Shown here: positions 1 through 8,965 of the stretch, in pieces | Position numbering within the stretch: position 1 is the stretch's first letter | Layout of the letters: the number at the start of each line of letters is the position of its first letter | Source: Nocardioides zeae | GTDB taxonomy: Bacteria; Actinomycetota; Actinomycetes; Propionibacteriales; Nocardioidaceae | Reading direction: 5' to 3' | Assembly (NCBI RefSeq): GCF_030818655.1 | Contig: NZ_JAUTAN010000001.1 | Span: forward strand, 372,001 to 436,000 | DNA: 64,000 nt | The notes under the pieces: model-generated | The model's input: the letters and a program-made list of their open reading frames with translations, nothing else | Told to the model about the DNA's origin: nothing | The model's database searches: none | Position numbers and translations under genes: made by a program

Positions 1-134
1 GCACCCGCATCTCCGGCAAGCTCATCGAGCTGACCCTCGACGAGGGCGCGCCCGCCGGGCGCCAGCACCGCTCCGAGCGCTCGGACCGCTCGGACCGGCC
101 CGACCGCGGCCGCCCGGCGCGTCGTCGCGACTGA
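1..134 (+). CDS. 3' end of an unrecognised gene (5' end outside window)
   Basis: The frame is open from base 3 and stops with TGA at 132-134. The 43 visible residues begin with an ordinary-looking segment (TRISGKLIELTLDEG) and end in a charged, disordered tail built from repeated Arg/Ser/Asp/Pro with a final run of arginines. Such tails occur on many actinobacterial nucleic-acid-binding proteins, but too little of the fold is present to name a family. It converges on gltA, with a long hairpin between the two stops. Confidence 0.5.
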   Translation, partial: TRISGKLIELTLDEGAPAGRQHRSERSDRSDRPDRGRPARRRD

Positions 135-157
135 GGCCGGACCCCGACCCCGACCCC

Positions 158-207
158 GGGACGTCATGCGGAGCGGTGGCCCCGGCCGCCGCCGCGCATG
201 ACGTCCC
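158..207. repeat. Palindromic GACGTCATGCG repeat, copy 1
   Basis: A perfect 13-bp inverted repeat: GGGACGTCATGCG at 158-170 and CGCATGACGTCCC at 195-207, with a GC-rich 24-bp centre. The same arms recur three times at 16195-16273, and the central GCCGGGGCCACCGC-like core is shared in opposite orientation, so this is a dispersed repeat family and not just a terminator. It lies in the gap between two convergent genes. Confidence 0.7.
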
Positions 208-222
208 GCGAGGGGCCCCGCA

Positions 223-269
223 ACGCACGCGTCCCCGACGTCCTGCGTGGACGTCGGGGACGCGTGCGT
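223..269. terminator. Bidirectional hairpin terminator between convergent genes
   Basis: Bases 223-243 and 249-269 are perfect reverse complements, giving a 21-bp stem with a 5-nt loop (tgcgt). It lies between the stop of the upstream plus-strand gene and the gltA stop on the minus strand. There is no U tract, which is common for high-GC actinobacterial hairpin terminators. Confidence 0.75.
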
Positions 270-285
270 CTGGCGGGGGAGCGGG

Positions 286-1593
<1,308 letters not shown>

Positions 1594-1663
1594 GTCGACT
1601 CCTCGTCGGTGCGTTCGGGCGGCAGCGCGCAACCGGTGCGCCTGCCGGATGGCATCGTCGCCT

Positions 1664-1669
1664 AACCTA
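1664..1669 (-). promoter_or_regulatory. Probable gltA -10 box
   Basis: On the minus strand TAGGTT lies about 70 nt upstream of the gltA GTG, fitting the TANNNT pattern seen before many genes here. No convincing -35 hexamer was found. It sits back to back with the rplM promoter in the same 361-bp divergent gap. Confidence 0.4.
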
Positions 1670-1744
1670 GCCCTCCGGCCAGGCCGAGCCCCCTCCGGGC
1701 TGGTTACCCACGGGTACGCCGCGGCGCGGCCCCGCGCGGTCGTT

Positions 1745-1774
1745 TTGACCCGCGCGACCCCCGCCTCGTAGTGT
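1745..1774 (+). promoter_or_regulatory. rplM-rpsI promoter with long leader
   Basis: TTGACC (1745-1750) and TAGTGT (1769-1774) are separated by 18 bp, one of the clearest -35/-10 pairs in the window. Transcription would start near 1781, leaving an untranslated leader of about 170 nt before the rplM TTG. The leader is GC-rich with several possible stems around 1840-1935 and could carry ribosomal-protein autoregulation; that is inference only. Confidence 0.6.
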
Positions 1775-1954
1775 TGCCGGTCGCGCCCCCTGCCGCGTCG
1801 TGACTCCCGGTCCTCCGGACGGTCGCGGTGCAGATCCGGACGGTCGCCCCCGACGCGGGGGAGCCGAGCCGGGCAGTGTTCGTCAGAGGGTGCGGAACCA
1901 CCACCCGGCCGGGGGCTTCCCGGGCGGGTCCACGAACGAGAAGAAGGCACGACG

Positions 1955-2404
1955 TTGCGTACGTACGCCCCGAAGCCCGCTGACATCCAGCGCGAGTGGC
2001 TCGTCATCGACGCGCAGGACATCGTCCTGGGTCGCCTCGCGGTCCAGGTCGCCAACCTCCTGCGCGGCAAGCACAAGCCGCAGTTCGCCCCCAACGCCGA
2101 CACCGGTGACTTCGTCATCGTCGTCAACGCTGACAAGGTCGCGCTGTCCGGCACCAAGAAGACGACCAAGCTCGCCTACCGCCACTCGGGCTACCCCGGT
2201 GGTCTCACCGCGACCCCGATCGGTGAGCTCCTGGAGAAGGACGCGCGCAAGGCGATCGAGAAGGCCGTGTGGGGCATGCTGCCGAAGAACCGCCTCGGCC
2301 GGCAGCAGCTGAAGAAGCTCAAGGTCTACTCCGGCCCCGAGCACCCGCACAGCGCCCAGCAGGCGAAGCCCTACGAGATCACGCAGATCTCGCAGGGTCG
2401 CTGA
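1955..2404 (+). CDS. rplM: 50S ribosomal protein L13
   Basis: Structural protein of the large ribosomal subunit, one of the early assembly proteins. The 149-residue product carries the typical L13 sequence ([17 protein letters not shown] near the N terminus, then RHSGYPGGL and AVWGMLP). Translation starts at TTG, supported by a GAGAAGAAGG purine tract ending about 7 nt upstream and by the family's N-terminal length. It is followed 50 nt later by rpsI, the standard L13-S9 operon, and is driven by the strong promoter at 1745-1774. Confidence 0.97.
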   Translation: MRTYAPKPADIQREWLVIDAQDIVLGRLAVQVANLLRGKHKPQFAPNADTGDFVIVVNADKVALSGTKKTTKLAYRHSGYPGGLTATPIGELLEKDARKAIEKAVWGMLPKNRLGRQQLKKLKVYSGPEHPHSAQQAKPYEITQISQGR

Positions 2405-2454
2405 CCCCCACCGCCACCGCGCACCCCCAGACTCCAGGATCAGTGAGGAACACC

Positions 2455-2955
2455 GTGAGCACTCCCGAGACCGAGGTCGAGGAGACCTACGAGGTCAACG
2501 AGCAGGGCGTCGCCTACAGCAGCGAGAGCGCCCCCAGCGCCGACGCTCCTGAGCGCATCGCCACCATCGCCCCCGCTGCGGCCACCGGCCGTCGCAAGGA
2601 GGCCGTGGCCCGTGTCCGCATCGTGCCGGGCACCGGCGTGTGGACCATCAACGGCCGCACCCTCGACTCGTACTTCCCGAACAAGCTGCACCAGCAGGTC
2701 GTCAACGAGCCCTTCGCGACGACCCAGCTCGAGGGCCGCTTCGACGTCATCGCCCGCATCCACGGCGGTGGCATCACCGGTCAGGCCGGCGCCCTGCGCC
2801 TCGGCGTGGCCCGCGCCCTCAACGACGTCGACGTCGAGGCCAACCGCCCCTCGCTCAAGAAGGCCGGGCTGCTCCGTCGCGACGCCCGCGTCATCGAGCG
2901 CAAGAAGGCCGGTCTCAAGAAGGCCCGCAAGGCGCCGCAGTTCAGCAAGCGCTGA
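2455..2955 (+). CDS. rpsI: 30S ribosomal protein S9
   Basis: Small-subunit ribosomal protein whose C-terminal tail reaches the P-site tRNA. The 166-residue product has the conserved core from [12 protein letters not shown] to the end [12 protein letters not shown]. An acidic, poorly conserved extension of about 38 residues precedes the core, as is usual in actinobacterial S9. The GTG start has TGAGGA 6 nt upstream. Earlier in-frame starts overlap rplM and give no family similarity. The operon ends in a textbook terminator just downstream. Confidence 0.96.
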   Translation: MSTPETEVEETYEVNEQGVAYSSESAPSADAPERIATIAPAAATGRRKEAVARVRIVPGTGVWTINGRTLDSYFPNKLHQQVVNEPFATTQLEGRFDVIARIHGGGITGQAGALRLGVARALNDVDVEANRPSLKKAGLLRRDARVIERKKAGLKKARKAPQFSKR

Positions 2956-2975
2956 TCGTCCCGCCGCGCGTCGGC

Positions 2976-3016
2976 CGCCCGGGTGTCGTCCTCGACGACA
3001 CCCGGGCGTGCTTTTT
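2976..3016 (+). terminator. Rho-independent terminator of rplM-rpsI
   Basis: A perfect 15-bp stem (2976-2990 with 2994-3008) closes a 3-nt loop and is followed by TGCTTTTT. This is the clearest U-tract terminator in the window and separates the ribosomal operon from glmM. Confidence 0.92.
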
Positions 3017-3076
3017 CCCGCCCTGCCGGGGTCGCCGCGCGGTCCGTCCGGGCAGGGCGGGGAACGGAGCTCCTTC

Positions 3077-4432
3077 ATGACGCGCCTCTTCGGGACCGAC
3101 GGCGTCCGCGGACTCGCGAACGACGTCCTCACCGCCGAGCTGGCCCTCGACCTCTCCGTCGCCGCGGCGCACGTGCTCGCGGAGGCCGGCGCGCTGACCC
3201 ACGCGGACGGGTCGCGCCCGCTCGCCGTCGTCGGTCGTGACACCCGCGTCTCCGGCCAGTTCCTCGAGGCCGCCGTGGTCGCGGGCCTCGCCTCTGCCGG
3301 AGTCGACGTGCTGCTCCTCGGCGTGCTGCCGACCCCCGGCGTCGCCTACCTCACCGACGTGCTCGACGCCGACCTCGGCGTGATGCTGTCGGCGTCCCAC
3401 AACCCCATGCCGGACAACGGCATCAAGTTCCTCGCGCGCGGCGGCGTCAAGCTCGACGACGCGATCGAGCGCGCCATCGAGGCGCGGCTGCGCGAGCCCT
3501 GGCAGCGTCCCACCGGTGCGGGCGTCGGCCGCGTGACCGCCCACGCTGGCGGCGCCGACCAGTACGTCGCGCACCTCGCCTCCACGCTCACGACGCCCCT
3601 CGCGGGGCTCAAGCTCGTGCTCGACTGCGCCGAGGGGGCGGCCAGCGAGGTGGGGCCGGCGGCCCTGCGCGCCGCGGGCGCCGAGGTGGTCGCCATCCAC
3701 GCCTCGCCCGACGGGCTCAACATCAATGACGGGTGCGGCTCCACCCACCTGGGCCCGCTGCGCGCCGCCGTGCTCGCCCACGGGGCCGACGCCGGGTTCG
3801 CCCTCGACGGCGACGCCGACCGGTGCCTCGCGGTGGACGCGCGCGGCGAGGACGTCGACGGGGACCAGATCCTCGCCGTGCTGGCCCTCGCGCTGCGCGA
3901 GGCCGGCGAGCTCGCCGGCGACACGGTCGTGGCGACCGTCATGAGCAACCTGGGCTTCACCCGAGCGCTCCGGGCGCACGGCATCACCGTCACGGCCACG
4001 CAGGTGGGCGACCGCTACGTGCTCGAGGAGATGAACGCCTCGGGCCGCGTGCTCGGCGGCGAGCAGTCGGGCCACGTCGTCATGCGGCGCCACGCCACGA
4101 CGGGCGACGGCCTCCTCACCGCGCTCCACCTCGCCCAGCGGATGGCCGTCACGGGGTCGTCCCTGGCCGACCTCGCCGGGGTGATGACCCGCATGCCGCA
4201 GGTGCTCGTCAACGTCCCCGGGGTCGACAAGGCCCGCACGGACGACGAGGTGCTCCAGGAGGCGGTGGCGGCCGAGCAGGACAAGCTCGGGGACTCCGGC
4301 CGCATCCTGCTGCGTCCCTCCGGCACCGAGCCCGTGGTGCGGGTGATGGTGGAGGCGACCACCGACGACGAGGCCCGCGGCGTCGCCGACCGGCTCGCCG
4401 AGGTCGTCCGCGAGCGGCTGACCCTGGCCTAG
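3077..4432 (+). CDS. glmM: Phosphoglucosamine mutase
   Basis: Interconverts glucosamine-6-phosphate and glucosamine-1-phosphate, supplying UDP-GlcNAc for peptidoglycan. The 451-residue protein has the alpha-D-phosphohexomutase layout: N-terminal FGTDGVRG, the phosphoserine loop LSASHNP with catalytic Ser107, the metal loop DGDADR at 244-249, the sugar loop GGEQSGH and the phosphate loop RPSGTEP near the C terminus. ATG is preceded by GGAG at 7 nt. It follows the rpsI terminator, the same neighbour order as in other actinobacteria, and converges with the next minus-strand gene at 23 bp. Confidence 0.96.
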   Translation: MTRLFGTDGVRGLANDVLTAELALDLSVAAAHVLAEAGALTHADGSRPLAVVGRDTRVSGQFLEAAVVAGLASAGVDVLLLGVLPTPGVAYLTDVLDADLGVMLSASHNPMPDNGIKFLARGGVKLDDAIERAIEARLREPWQRPTGAGVGRVTAHAGGADQYVAHLASTLTTPLAGLKLVLDCAEGAASEVGPAALRAAGAEVVAIHASPDGLNINDGCGSTHLGPLRAAVLAHGADAGFALDGDADRCLAVDARGEDVDGDQILAVLALALREAGELAGDTVVATVMSNLGFTRALRAHGITVTATQVGDRYVLEEMNASGRVLGGEQSGHVVMRRHATTGDGLLTALHLAQRMAVTGSSLADLAGVMTRMPQVLVNVPGVDKARTDDEVLQEAVAAEQDKLGDSGRILLRPSGTEPVVRVMVEATTDDEARGVADRLAEVVRERLTLA

Positions 4433-4455
4433 GCCTCCCTGCCGCTGCGGGTGGA

Positions 4456-4998
4456 TCAGGCGCGGCGGTCGTCCACCTGGTCCACGCCGTCCGCGTCGTC
4501 CACGACCTCGATGCGCTCCCGGCGGACCGGGACGGTCTGCGTGACCAGCTCGGTGGTGACGTACCTGCGGAGCCGCGGGCGGCCCGCCTGCGGCGTGGCG
4601 GTGCCGACCCCGGCGTTCTCCGCGGGGCGGGTCGTGGCCTCGTCCGTGGTGCGACCGTTCGTGTCGGGGCCGACGTGCCGGCCGCGGTGCCCGGCGTAGT
4701 GCTGCCAGAGTCGAGCCTCCTCGGCCTCGTCCAGGTGGCCGCCGTCGACGTCGACCGAGGGGGCGTCCTTGATCTGCTCCTTGGTGAACGGCAGCGTCAG
4801 GCGGTCGCCGTCGAGGGTCGCGTCGGTCACCGGCACGAAGGACTCCCTCATGCCGAACAGCCCCGTGTTGACCGTGACGAACGCCGGCTGCCCGGTCGCG
4901 TCGTCGTAGTAGAGCTGCCCGACCTTGCCGATCTTGTCCCCGGCCTGGGTGTAGGCGGTGGTGCCGATCGCGTCGCGAGCCTGGGTCTCGTCGAGCAT
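4456..4998 (-). CDS. PRC-barrel and DUF2382 (YsnF/AvaK-type) stress protein
   Basis: A 180-residue soluble protein. Residues about 5-75 form a PRC-barrel (TAYTQAGDKIGKVGQLYYDD, then AFVTVNTGLFG), and the C-terminal part from about 140 matches the DUF2382 pattern (RRYVTTELVTQTVPVRRERIEV). These domains commonly occur together in general-stress proteins; the molecular role is not known. AGGAGA sits 5 nt before ATG. It is transcribed away from the membrane-protein genes that follow on the plus strand, with about 170 bp between starts, suggesting a shared stress context. Confidence 0.8.
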   Translation of the reverse strand: MLDETQARDAIGTTAYTQAGDKIGKVGQLYYDDATGQPAFVTVNTGLFGMRESFVPVTDATLDGDRLTLPFTKEQIKDAPSVDVDGGHLDEAEEARLWQHYAGHRGRHVGPDTNGRTTDEATTRPAENAGVGTATPQAGRPRLRRYVTTELVTQTVPVRRERIEVVDDADGVDQVDDRRA

Positions 4999-5168
4999 CT
5001 GGTTCTCCTGTCCCGGAACTCCCCGTTGCTGACGGTGGCCGGTACCCGTGTACCCGGCTCGGAACGGGGCTGCGAGGTCGCGGAGCTCGGACGAAATGCG
5101 ACCCGGGCCGGGTGAACCGCGCGAAACGGGCAACCGGTGGCCTGCGGGGCACGACGAAGGAGAACGAC

Positions 5169-5837
5169 GTGGCACGACACCACAGGGACGACCAGCACGA
5201 CCACCGGCACGACCACAGGGACGACCACAGGGACGACCGGCCCGCCGGGGGCGGCGCCAGCACCTTCGACGCCCTGCAGGAGCGGCGGCGAACGGCCGTG
5301 GACGACTCGGCCGCACGCGACCGCTTCGCGGGGATGAACCTCGGGGCCTGCTTCTTCGGGTGGCTCGTGGCCGTGGCCGTGGCCATCCTGCTCACCAGCA
5401 TCGTCGGCGCCGTGGTGGCGGCCGTCGGCTCCTCGACCGGCATCACGCAGACCGAGGCCGAGCGGGAGAGCGGCACCATCGGGGTGGCCGCGGCCGTCGT
5501 GCTGCTGGTCGTGCTGCTGCTCGGCTACTACGCCGGGGGCTACGTGGCCGGGCGCATGTCGCGCTTCGACGGCGGGCGCCAGGGGGTGGGCGTCTGGGTC
5601 ATCGGGCTCGTCGTGACGGTGGTGGCCGTGGTGCTCGGCGCCGTCTTCGGCTCGCAGTACAACATCCTCGACCGCGTCAGCCTGCCCCGGATCCCCGTCT
5701 CCACGCAGGACCTCAGCATCGGCGCCGTGGTCACCGCGCTGGCGGTCGTGCTCGGGACCCTCCTCGCCGCCGTGCTCGGCGGCAAGGTCGGCCACCGCTA
5801 CCACGACCGCGTCGACCGCGCCGTGATCCGGCACTGA
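5169..5837 (+). CDS. Membrane protein with His/Asp-rich repeated N terminus
   Basis: A 222-residue protein of unknown function. The first 28 residues are almost entirely His, Asp and Arg (a HRDD-type repeat, encoded by near-identical short DNA repeats at about 5180-5243), which could bind metal. Four hydrophobic segments follow: about 55-80 (GWLVAVAVAILLTSIVG), 98-120, 135-158 and 180-203. Small residues are enriched in the helices, as in YrzE/TIGR04086-type small membrane proteins. GTG has AAGGAG 6 nt upstream; the earlier in-frame GTG at 5112 lacks a ribosome site. About 150 bp without a recognisable feature separates it from the next gene. Confidence 0.75.
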   Translation: MARHHRDDQHDHRHDHRDDHRDDRPAGGGASTFDALQERRRTAVDDSAARDRFAGMNLGACFFGWLVAVAVAILLTSIVGAVVAAVGSSTGITQTEAERESGTIGVAAAVVLLVVLLLGYYAGGYVAGRMSRFDGGRQGVGVWVIGLVVTVVAVVLGAVFGSQYNILDRVSLPRIPVSTQDLSIGAVVTALAVVLGTLLAAVLGGKVGHRYHDRVDRAVIRH

Positions 5838-5987
5838 GCCCCGCGCCTCACCGGCCCTCCGACGGCACGCCCCACCGCCGTCCTCCCGGGTGACGACCTC
5901 CGACAGGACGTCGCCCACCACCTGCGGCAGAGCACCTCGGCCCCGCAGTGCACGACACGCATGTCTCCACCACCCCAGGAGGAACAG

Positions 5988-6758
5988 ATGACCGACCCAT
6001 CCACCACCGAGAAGGCCCAGGCCGCCGCGTCCGCCGCGGTCGACGAGGGGCGTCACGTCACCGGCGTCGCCAAGGACGAGGCGCAGAACGTTGCCTCCGA
6101 GGTCTCCGCGCAGACGCGCCAGCTCGTGGACGAGACCCGCCAGCAGGTCGCGCAGCAGCTCGACGACCAGTCGCGGCAGCAGCGGGACAAGCTGGTCGGC
6201 ACGCTCGGTGCCCTGAGCGACGACCTGGCGCAGATGGCCGACCGCAGCGAGAGTTCCGGCCTCGCCGCGCAGGCCGCCCGCGAGGTCGCCGACCGCGCCC
6301 GCTCGCTCCAGTCCTACCTCGACGGCCGCGACCCCAGCCAGCTCCTCGACGACGCACGCGACTTCGCCCGGCGCCGTCCGGGCGTGTTCCTGCTCGGCGC
6401 TCTGGCCGCCGGCGTGGTCGCGGGGCGCGTGGTGCGCGGGGCCAAGGACGCCCCGCAGGTCGGTGCCGTCGGCACGGCCCCGGCCCCGACGCCGCCCCCG
6501 GTGAGCCCCACCCCGACGCCGCCCCCGGTGAGCCCCACTCCGGTGGCGGCCCCGCCCGTCGGGCAGGACCACGGCAGCGACCCGCTCGCCGGTGACACCC
6601 GTCCGCAGCACGTCGCGGACCCGGGTCAGGGCCTGCCGCCGCTCCCGGACGAGAGGCCCGGCACGGTCGACCCGGGGCCCGCCCTCGACGACGACGGGCC
6701 CATGGGGACGAACGCCGCCGGCTACGGTCGCAGCGCCGGCCTCGAGGGGCCTGCGTGA
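5988..6758 (+). CDS. Coiled-coil protein with one membrane anchor and Pro-rich tail
   Basis: A 256-residue hypothetical protein. Residues 1-120 are Ala/Gln/Asp-rich and helical, resembling apolipoprotein- or LEA-like stress proteins. A single hydrophobic stretch (FLLGALAAGVVAGRVV, about 128-143) is followed by a duplicated Pro/Thr linker (PTPPPVSPTPTPPPVSPT) and a disordered acidic tail. AGGAGG lies 5 nt before ATG. Its stop overlaps the next GTG (GTGA), so it is translationally coupled to the holin-like gene; together with the DUF3618 gene it forms a trio often seen in actinobacteria. Confidence 0.75.
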   Translation: MTDPSTTEKAQAAASAAVDEGRHVTGVAKDEAQNVASEVSAQTRQLVDETRQQVAQQLDDQSRQQRDKLVGTLGALSDDLAQMADRSESSGLAAQAAREVADRARSLQSYLDGRDPSQLLDDARDFARRRPGVFLLGALAAGVVAGRVVRGAKDAPQVGAVGTAPAPTPPPVSPTPTPPPVSPTPVAAPPVGQDHGSDPLAGDTRPQHVADPGQGLPPLPDERPGTVDPGPALDDDGPMGTNAAGYGRSAGLEGPA

Positions 6759-7189
6759 GCACCCCCCTCGACCCCCCGCCCCACGACCCGGCGGGTCCGC
6801 GCAGCCACGGCGGTGAGCGGAGCCTCGGTGAGATCGTCAGCGACGTCTCCCAGGACCTCAGCACGCTCGTCAAGCAGGAGCTCGACCTCGCGAAGGCGGA
6901 GCTCAAGCAGGAGGCGACCCAGGCCGGCAAGGGCGCCGGCATGCTCGGCGGTGCCGCGGTCGCGGGCCACCTCGTGCTGGTCTTCCTGTCGCTGACGCTC
7001 ATGTTCCTGCTCGACAACTGGATGCCGGTCGAGCTCGCCGCACTCATCACCACGCTCCTGTGGGCCGTGGCGGCCGGCGTGCTCGCCGCCCTCGGTCGCT
7101 CCGAGCTGAAGAAGGCCAACCCCCAGCTGCCGACGACGCAGCGCACCCTCAAGGAGGACGCATCATGGGCCAGAGCCCAGAAGAGCTGA
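6755..7189 (+). CDS. Phage-holin-superfamily (DUF1469-type) membrane protein
   Basis: A 144-residue protein with an amphipathic N-terminal helix (SLGEIVSDVSQDLSTLVKQE, then LDLAKAELKQEA) and two membrane helices (about 68-88 and 93-113), the arrangement of the Phage_holin_3_6/DUF1469 family. In actinobacteria these are chromosomal envelope proteins, and nothing here suggests a prophage. It starts at a GTG overlapping the previous stop and its 3' end overlaps the next gene by 25 bp, so the three genes form one tight operon. Confidence 0.8.
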   Translation: MSTPLDPPPHDPAGPRSHGGERSLGEIVSDVSQDLSTLVKQELDLAKAELKQEATQAGKGAGMLGGAAVAGHLVLVFLSLTLMFLLDNWMPVELAALITTLLWAVAAGVLAALGRSELKKANPQLPTTQRTLKEDASWARAQKS

Positions 7190-7773
7190 CCGCAGAGATC
7201 GCCCGCACCCGTGGTGCCCTCGCCTCGGACCTCGACGAGCTGCAGGACAAGGTGAGCCCGAGCGCCATCGTCGACCGCAAGAAGGCCGCGGCCCGCGATC
7301 GCGTGCTGGGTGTGCGCGAGAAGGTCATGGGGGGCGCGAACGACGCCCGCGGCAAGGTGGCCGGCGGGGCCGAGGGTGCGTCCAACGCCGCCTCGAACGC
7401 CGCCTCGAACGCCGCCTCGCAGGCGGTCGACAGCGCGCACCAGGCAGCCGAGACGGCCCAGCAGCGCTACGACGGCGCGCCGCTGGCCGCCGGTGTGGCC
7501 GTCTTCGGCCTCGGCATGGTCATCTCCGCTCTGCTCCCGGCGAGCAAGGTCGAGGCCCGCGCCGCCGCGCAGGTCACCGACACGATCAAGGAGCAGGCGG
7601 CGCCCCTCGTGGACGACGCCAGGGCTGCGGCCGTCGACGTGGGCCAGAGCCTGCGCGACAGCGCCGCCTCCTCGGTCGAGGAGGTCAAGCAGACCGCGCA
7701 GGACGCGGCCTCGCACGTGCAGGAGGAGGGCGCGTCCTCGGCGCAGAACGTGAGGTCCGAGACGACGGGCTGA
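7165..7773 (+). CDS. DUF3618 family protein
   Basis: A 202-residue protein. The N terminus (SPEELTAEIARTRGALASDLDELQDKVSP) is the DUF3618 signature. The middle contains a triplicated SNAA motif from a short DNA repeat near 7381-7419, then one hydrophobic helix (VAVFGLGMVISALLPA, about 111-127) and an Ala-rich coiled C terminus. Function unknown; the family usually sits beside the holin-like gene as here. AAGGAGG lies 7 nt before ATG. The operon ends at a hairpin shared with the convergent gene. Confidence 0.82.
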   Translation: MGQSPEELTAEIARTRGALASDLDELQDKVSPSAIVDRKKAAARDRVLGVREKVMGGANDARGKVAGGAEGASNAASNAASNAASQAVDSAHQAAETAQQRYDGAPLAAGVAVFGLGMVISALLPASKVEARAAAQVTDTIKEQAAPLVDDARAAAVDVGQSLRDSAASSVEEVKQTAQDAASHVQEEGASSAQNVRSETTG

Positions 7774-7790
7774 CCCCGCGCCGTACCGGG

Positions 7791-7835
7791 GTCGTGGCCT
7801 CAGCGCAACGGAAAGCGACGCGCTGAGGCCACGAC
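7791..7835. terminator. Bidirectional hairpin between convergent genes
   Basis: Bases 7791-7805 and 7821-7835 form a perfect 15-bp stem around a 15-nt loop. It ends on the base before the minus-strand stop codon, so it can terminate transcription from both sides. Confidence 0.75.
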
Positions 7836-8834
7836 TCAGGGGTGCTCGTCGACGGTCCGCGCGTGGGGGCGCCCGGGGTCGGGCTCGGCGGGGTCGTCGT
7901 CGCCCCCGCGGATGGCCTCGAGCTGCGCGCAGACCGCGGCACCGTAGAAGAACGCGACCGACGACATCACCGCCCAGAGCAGCAGGGCGACGATCCCGGC
8001 CAGCGGGCCGTAGACGGTGCTGAACGACCTGGACAGGCCGACGTACGCCGCGAGCCCGCCCGTCGCGACGAGCACGAGCGCCACGGTGACGCCCGAGCCG
8101 AAGGCCACCCAGGAGAGCGCCGGCTGGCGACGGCGGGGCGACTTCTCCATGAGCAGCGCGATGGTCACGACCAGCAGCACGATGCCGGCCGGCCACCGGC
8201 CGATCGACCAGGCGAGCACGGCGGACTGCGACCACCCGTACTCCGTCTCCATCGCCCGCGCGAACTCGCGCCCGGCGACGAGGAGCAGGAAGCCGAGCCC
8301 CACCGGGGCGGCGAGGACGCCGGCGAGGACGGCCGCGCGGCCGTACTTGGCCGGCGCCGGTCGGTCGCGGCGGATGCCGTAGATCCGGTTGGTGCCGCGC
8401 TCCACCTGCGCCATCGCCACCGTCATGGAGAGCAGCGAGAACAGCAGGCCGCCCACGAGCGCGATCTCGCCCGCGAGCTCGGCGCTGTCGTCGCCCTCCT
8501 CGTCGGCGCTGGCGAGGGCGTCGACGAGGGCGTCGTCCTGGCCCGTGCCCGGGCTCACCGCGTCCACGGTGGCGGCGATGACGCGGGAGGGCCGCTCGGC
8601 GTCCAGGTCGGCGGCGAGGCCCGTGAGCGCGAGGAGGAAGGGCACCACCGCCAGCGTCGCCTGCAGCGCCAGGGCGCGGGAGCTGCTGAACCCGTCGCCG
8701 TACCGGAAGCGCACGAAGGCCTCCGTCAGCACGCGGCGCGGGCCGACGCGTCGCAACAGGTGGAAGGCGTCGTCGGCGTCGAGCTCGTCACCGTCCAGCT
8801 CGGTGGTGACGGGGACGGTGCGCGCCGTGGTCAT
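7836..8834 (-). CDS. YihY/BrkB-family inner membrane protein
   Basis: A 332-residue protein with about six hydrophobic segments and the family pattern (GDGFSSSRALALQATLAVVP near residue 47, later YGPLAGIVALLLWAVMSSVAFFYGA). The family was once called ribonuclease BN in error; its real role is unknown. The ATG was chosen because TACTCT, a -10 box, lies 8 nt upstream on this strand and there is no Shine-Dalgarno sequence, pointing to a leaderless message. The open frame extends further upstream but would cross that box. Confidence 0.87.
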   Translation of the reverse strand: MTTARTVPVTTELDGDELDADDAFHLLRRVGPRRVLTEAFVRFRYGDGFSSSRALALQATLAVVPFLLALTGLAADLDAERPSRVIAATVDAVSPGTGQDDALVDALASADEEGDDSAELAGEIALVGGLLFSLLSMTVAMAQVERGTNRIYGIRRDRPAPAKYGRAAVLAGVLAAPVGLGFLLLVAGREFARAMETEYGWSQSAVLAWSIGRWPAGIVLLVVTIALLMEKSPRRRQPALSWVAFGSGVTVALVLVATGGLAAYVGLSRSFSTVYGPLAGIVALLLWAVMSSVAFFYGAAVCAQLEAIRGGDDDPAEPDPGRPHARTVDEHP

Positions 8835-8965
8835 GGCGAGGGAGAGTACGCGGCGGCCCCGGTCCAGACCGTTGCGGATCGGGGGATTGGGCGCCGGCCG
8901 GGGTGGGTACGCCTCGCCGGGCCGCCGCCGGGAGGGGTGGCCACCGTGCCCACGAGGAGGAAACG

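Noticed and set aside
4433..4455. Terminator between glmM and the PRC-barrel gene
   Set aside because: Only a short GCCTAGGCCT palindrome is present at the glmM stop, too weak to call.
6755..7189. Holin-like gene as a prophage marker
   Set aside because: No phage structural, lysin or integrase genes are nearby; the gene sits in a chromosomal trio common in actinobacteria.
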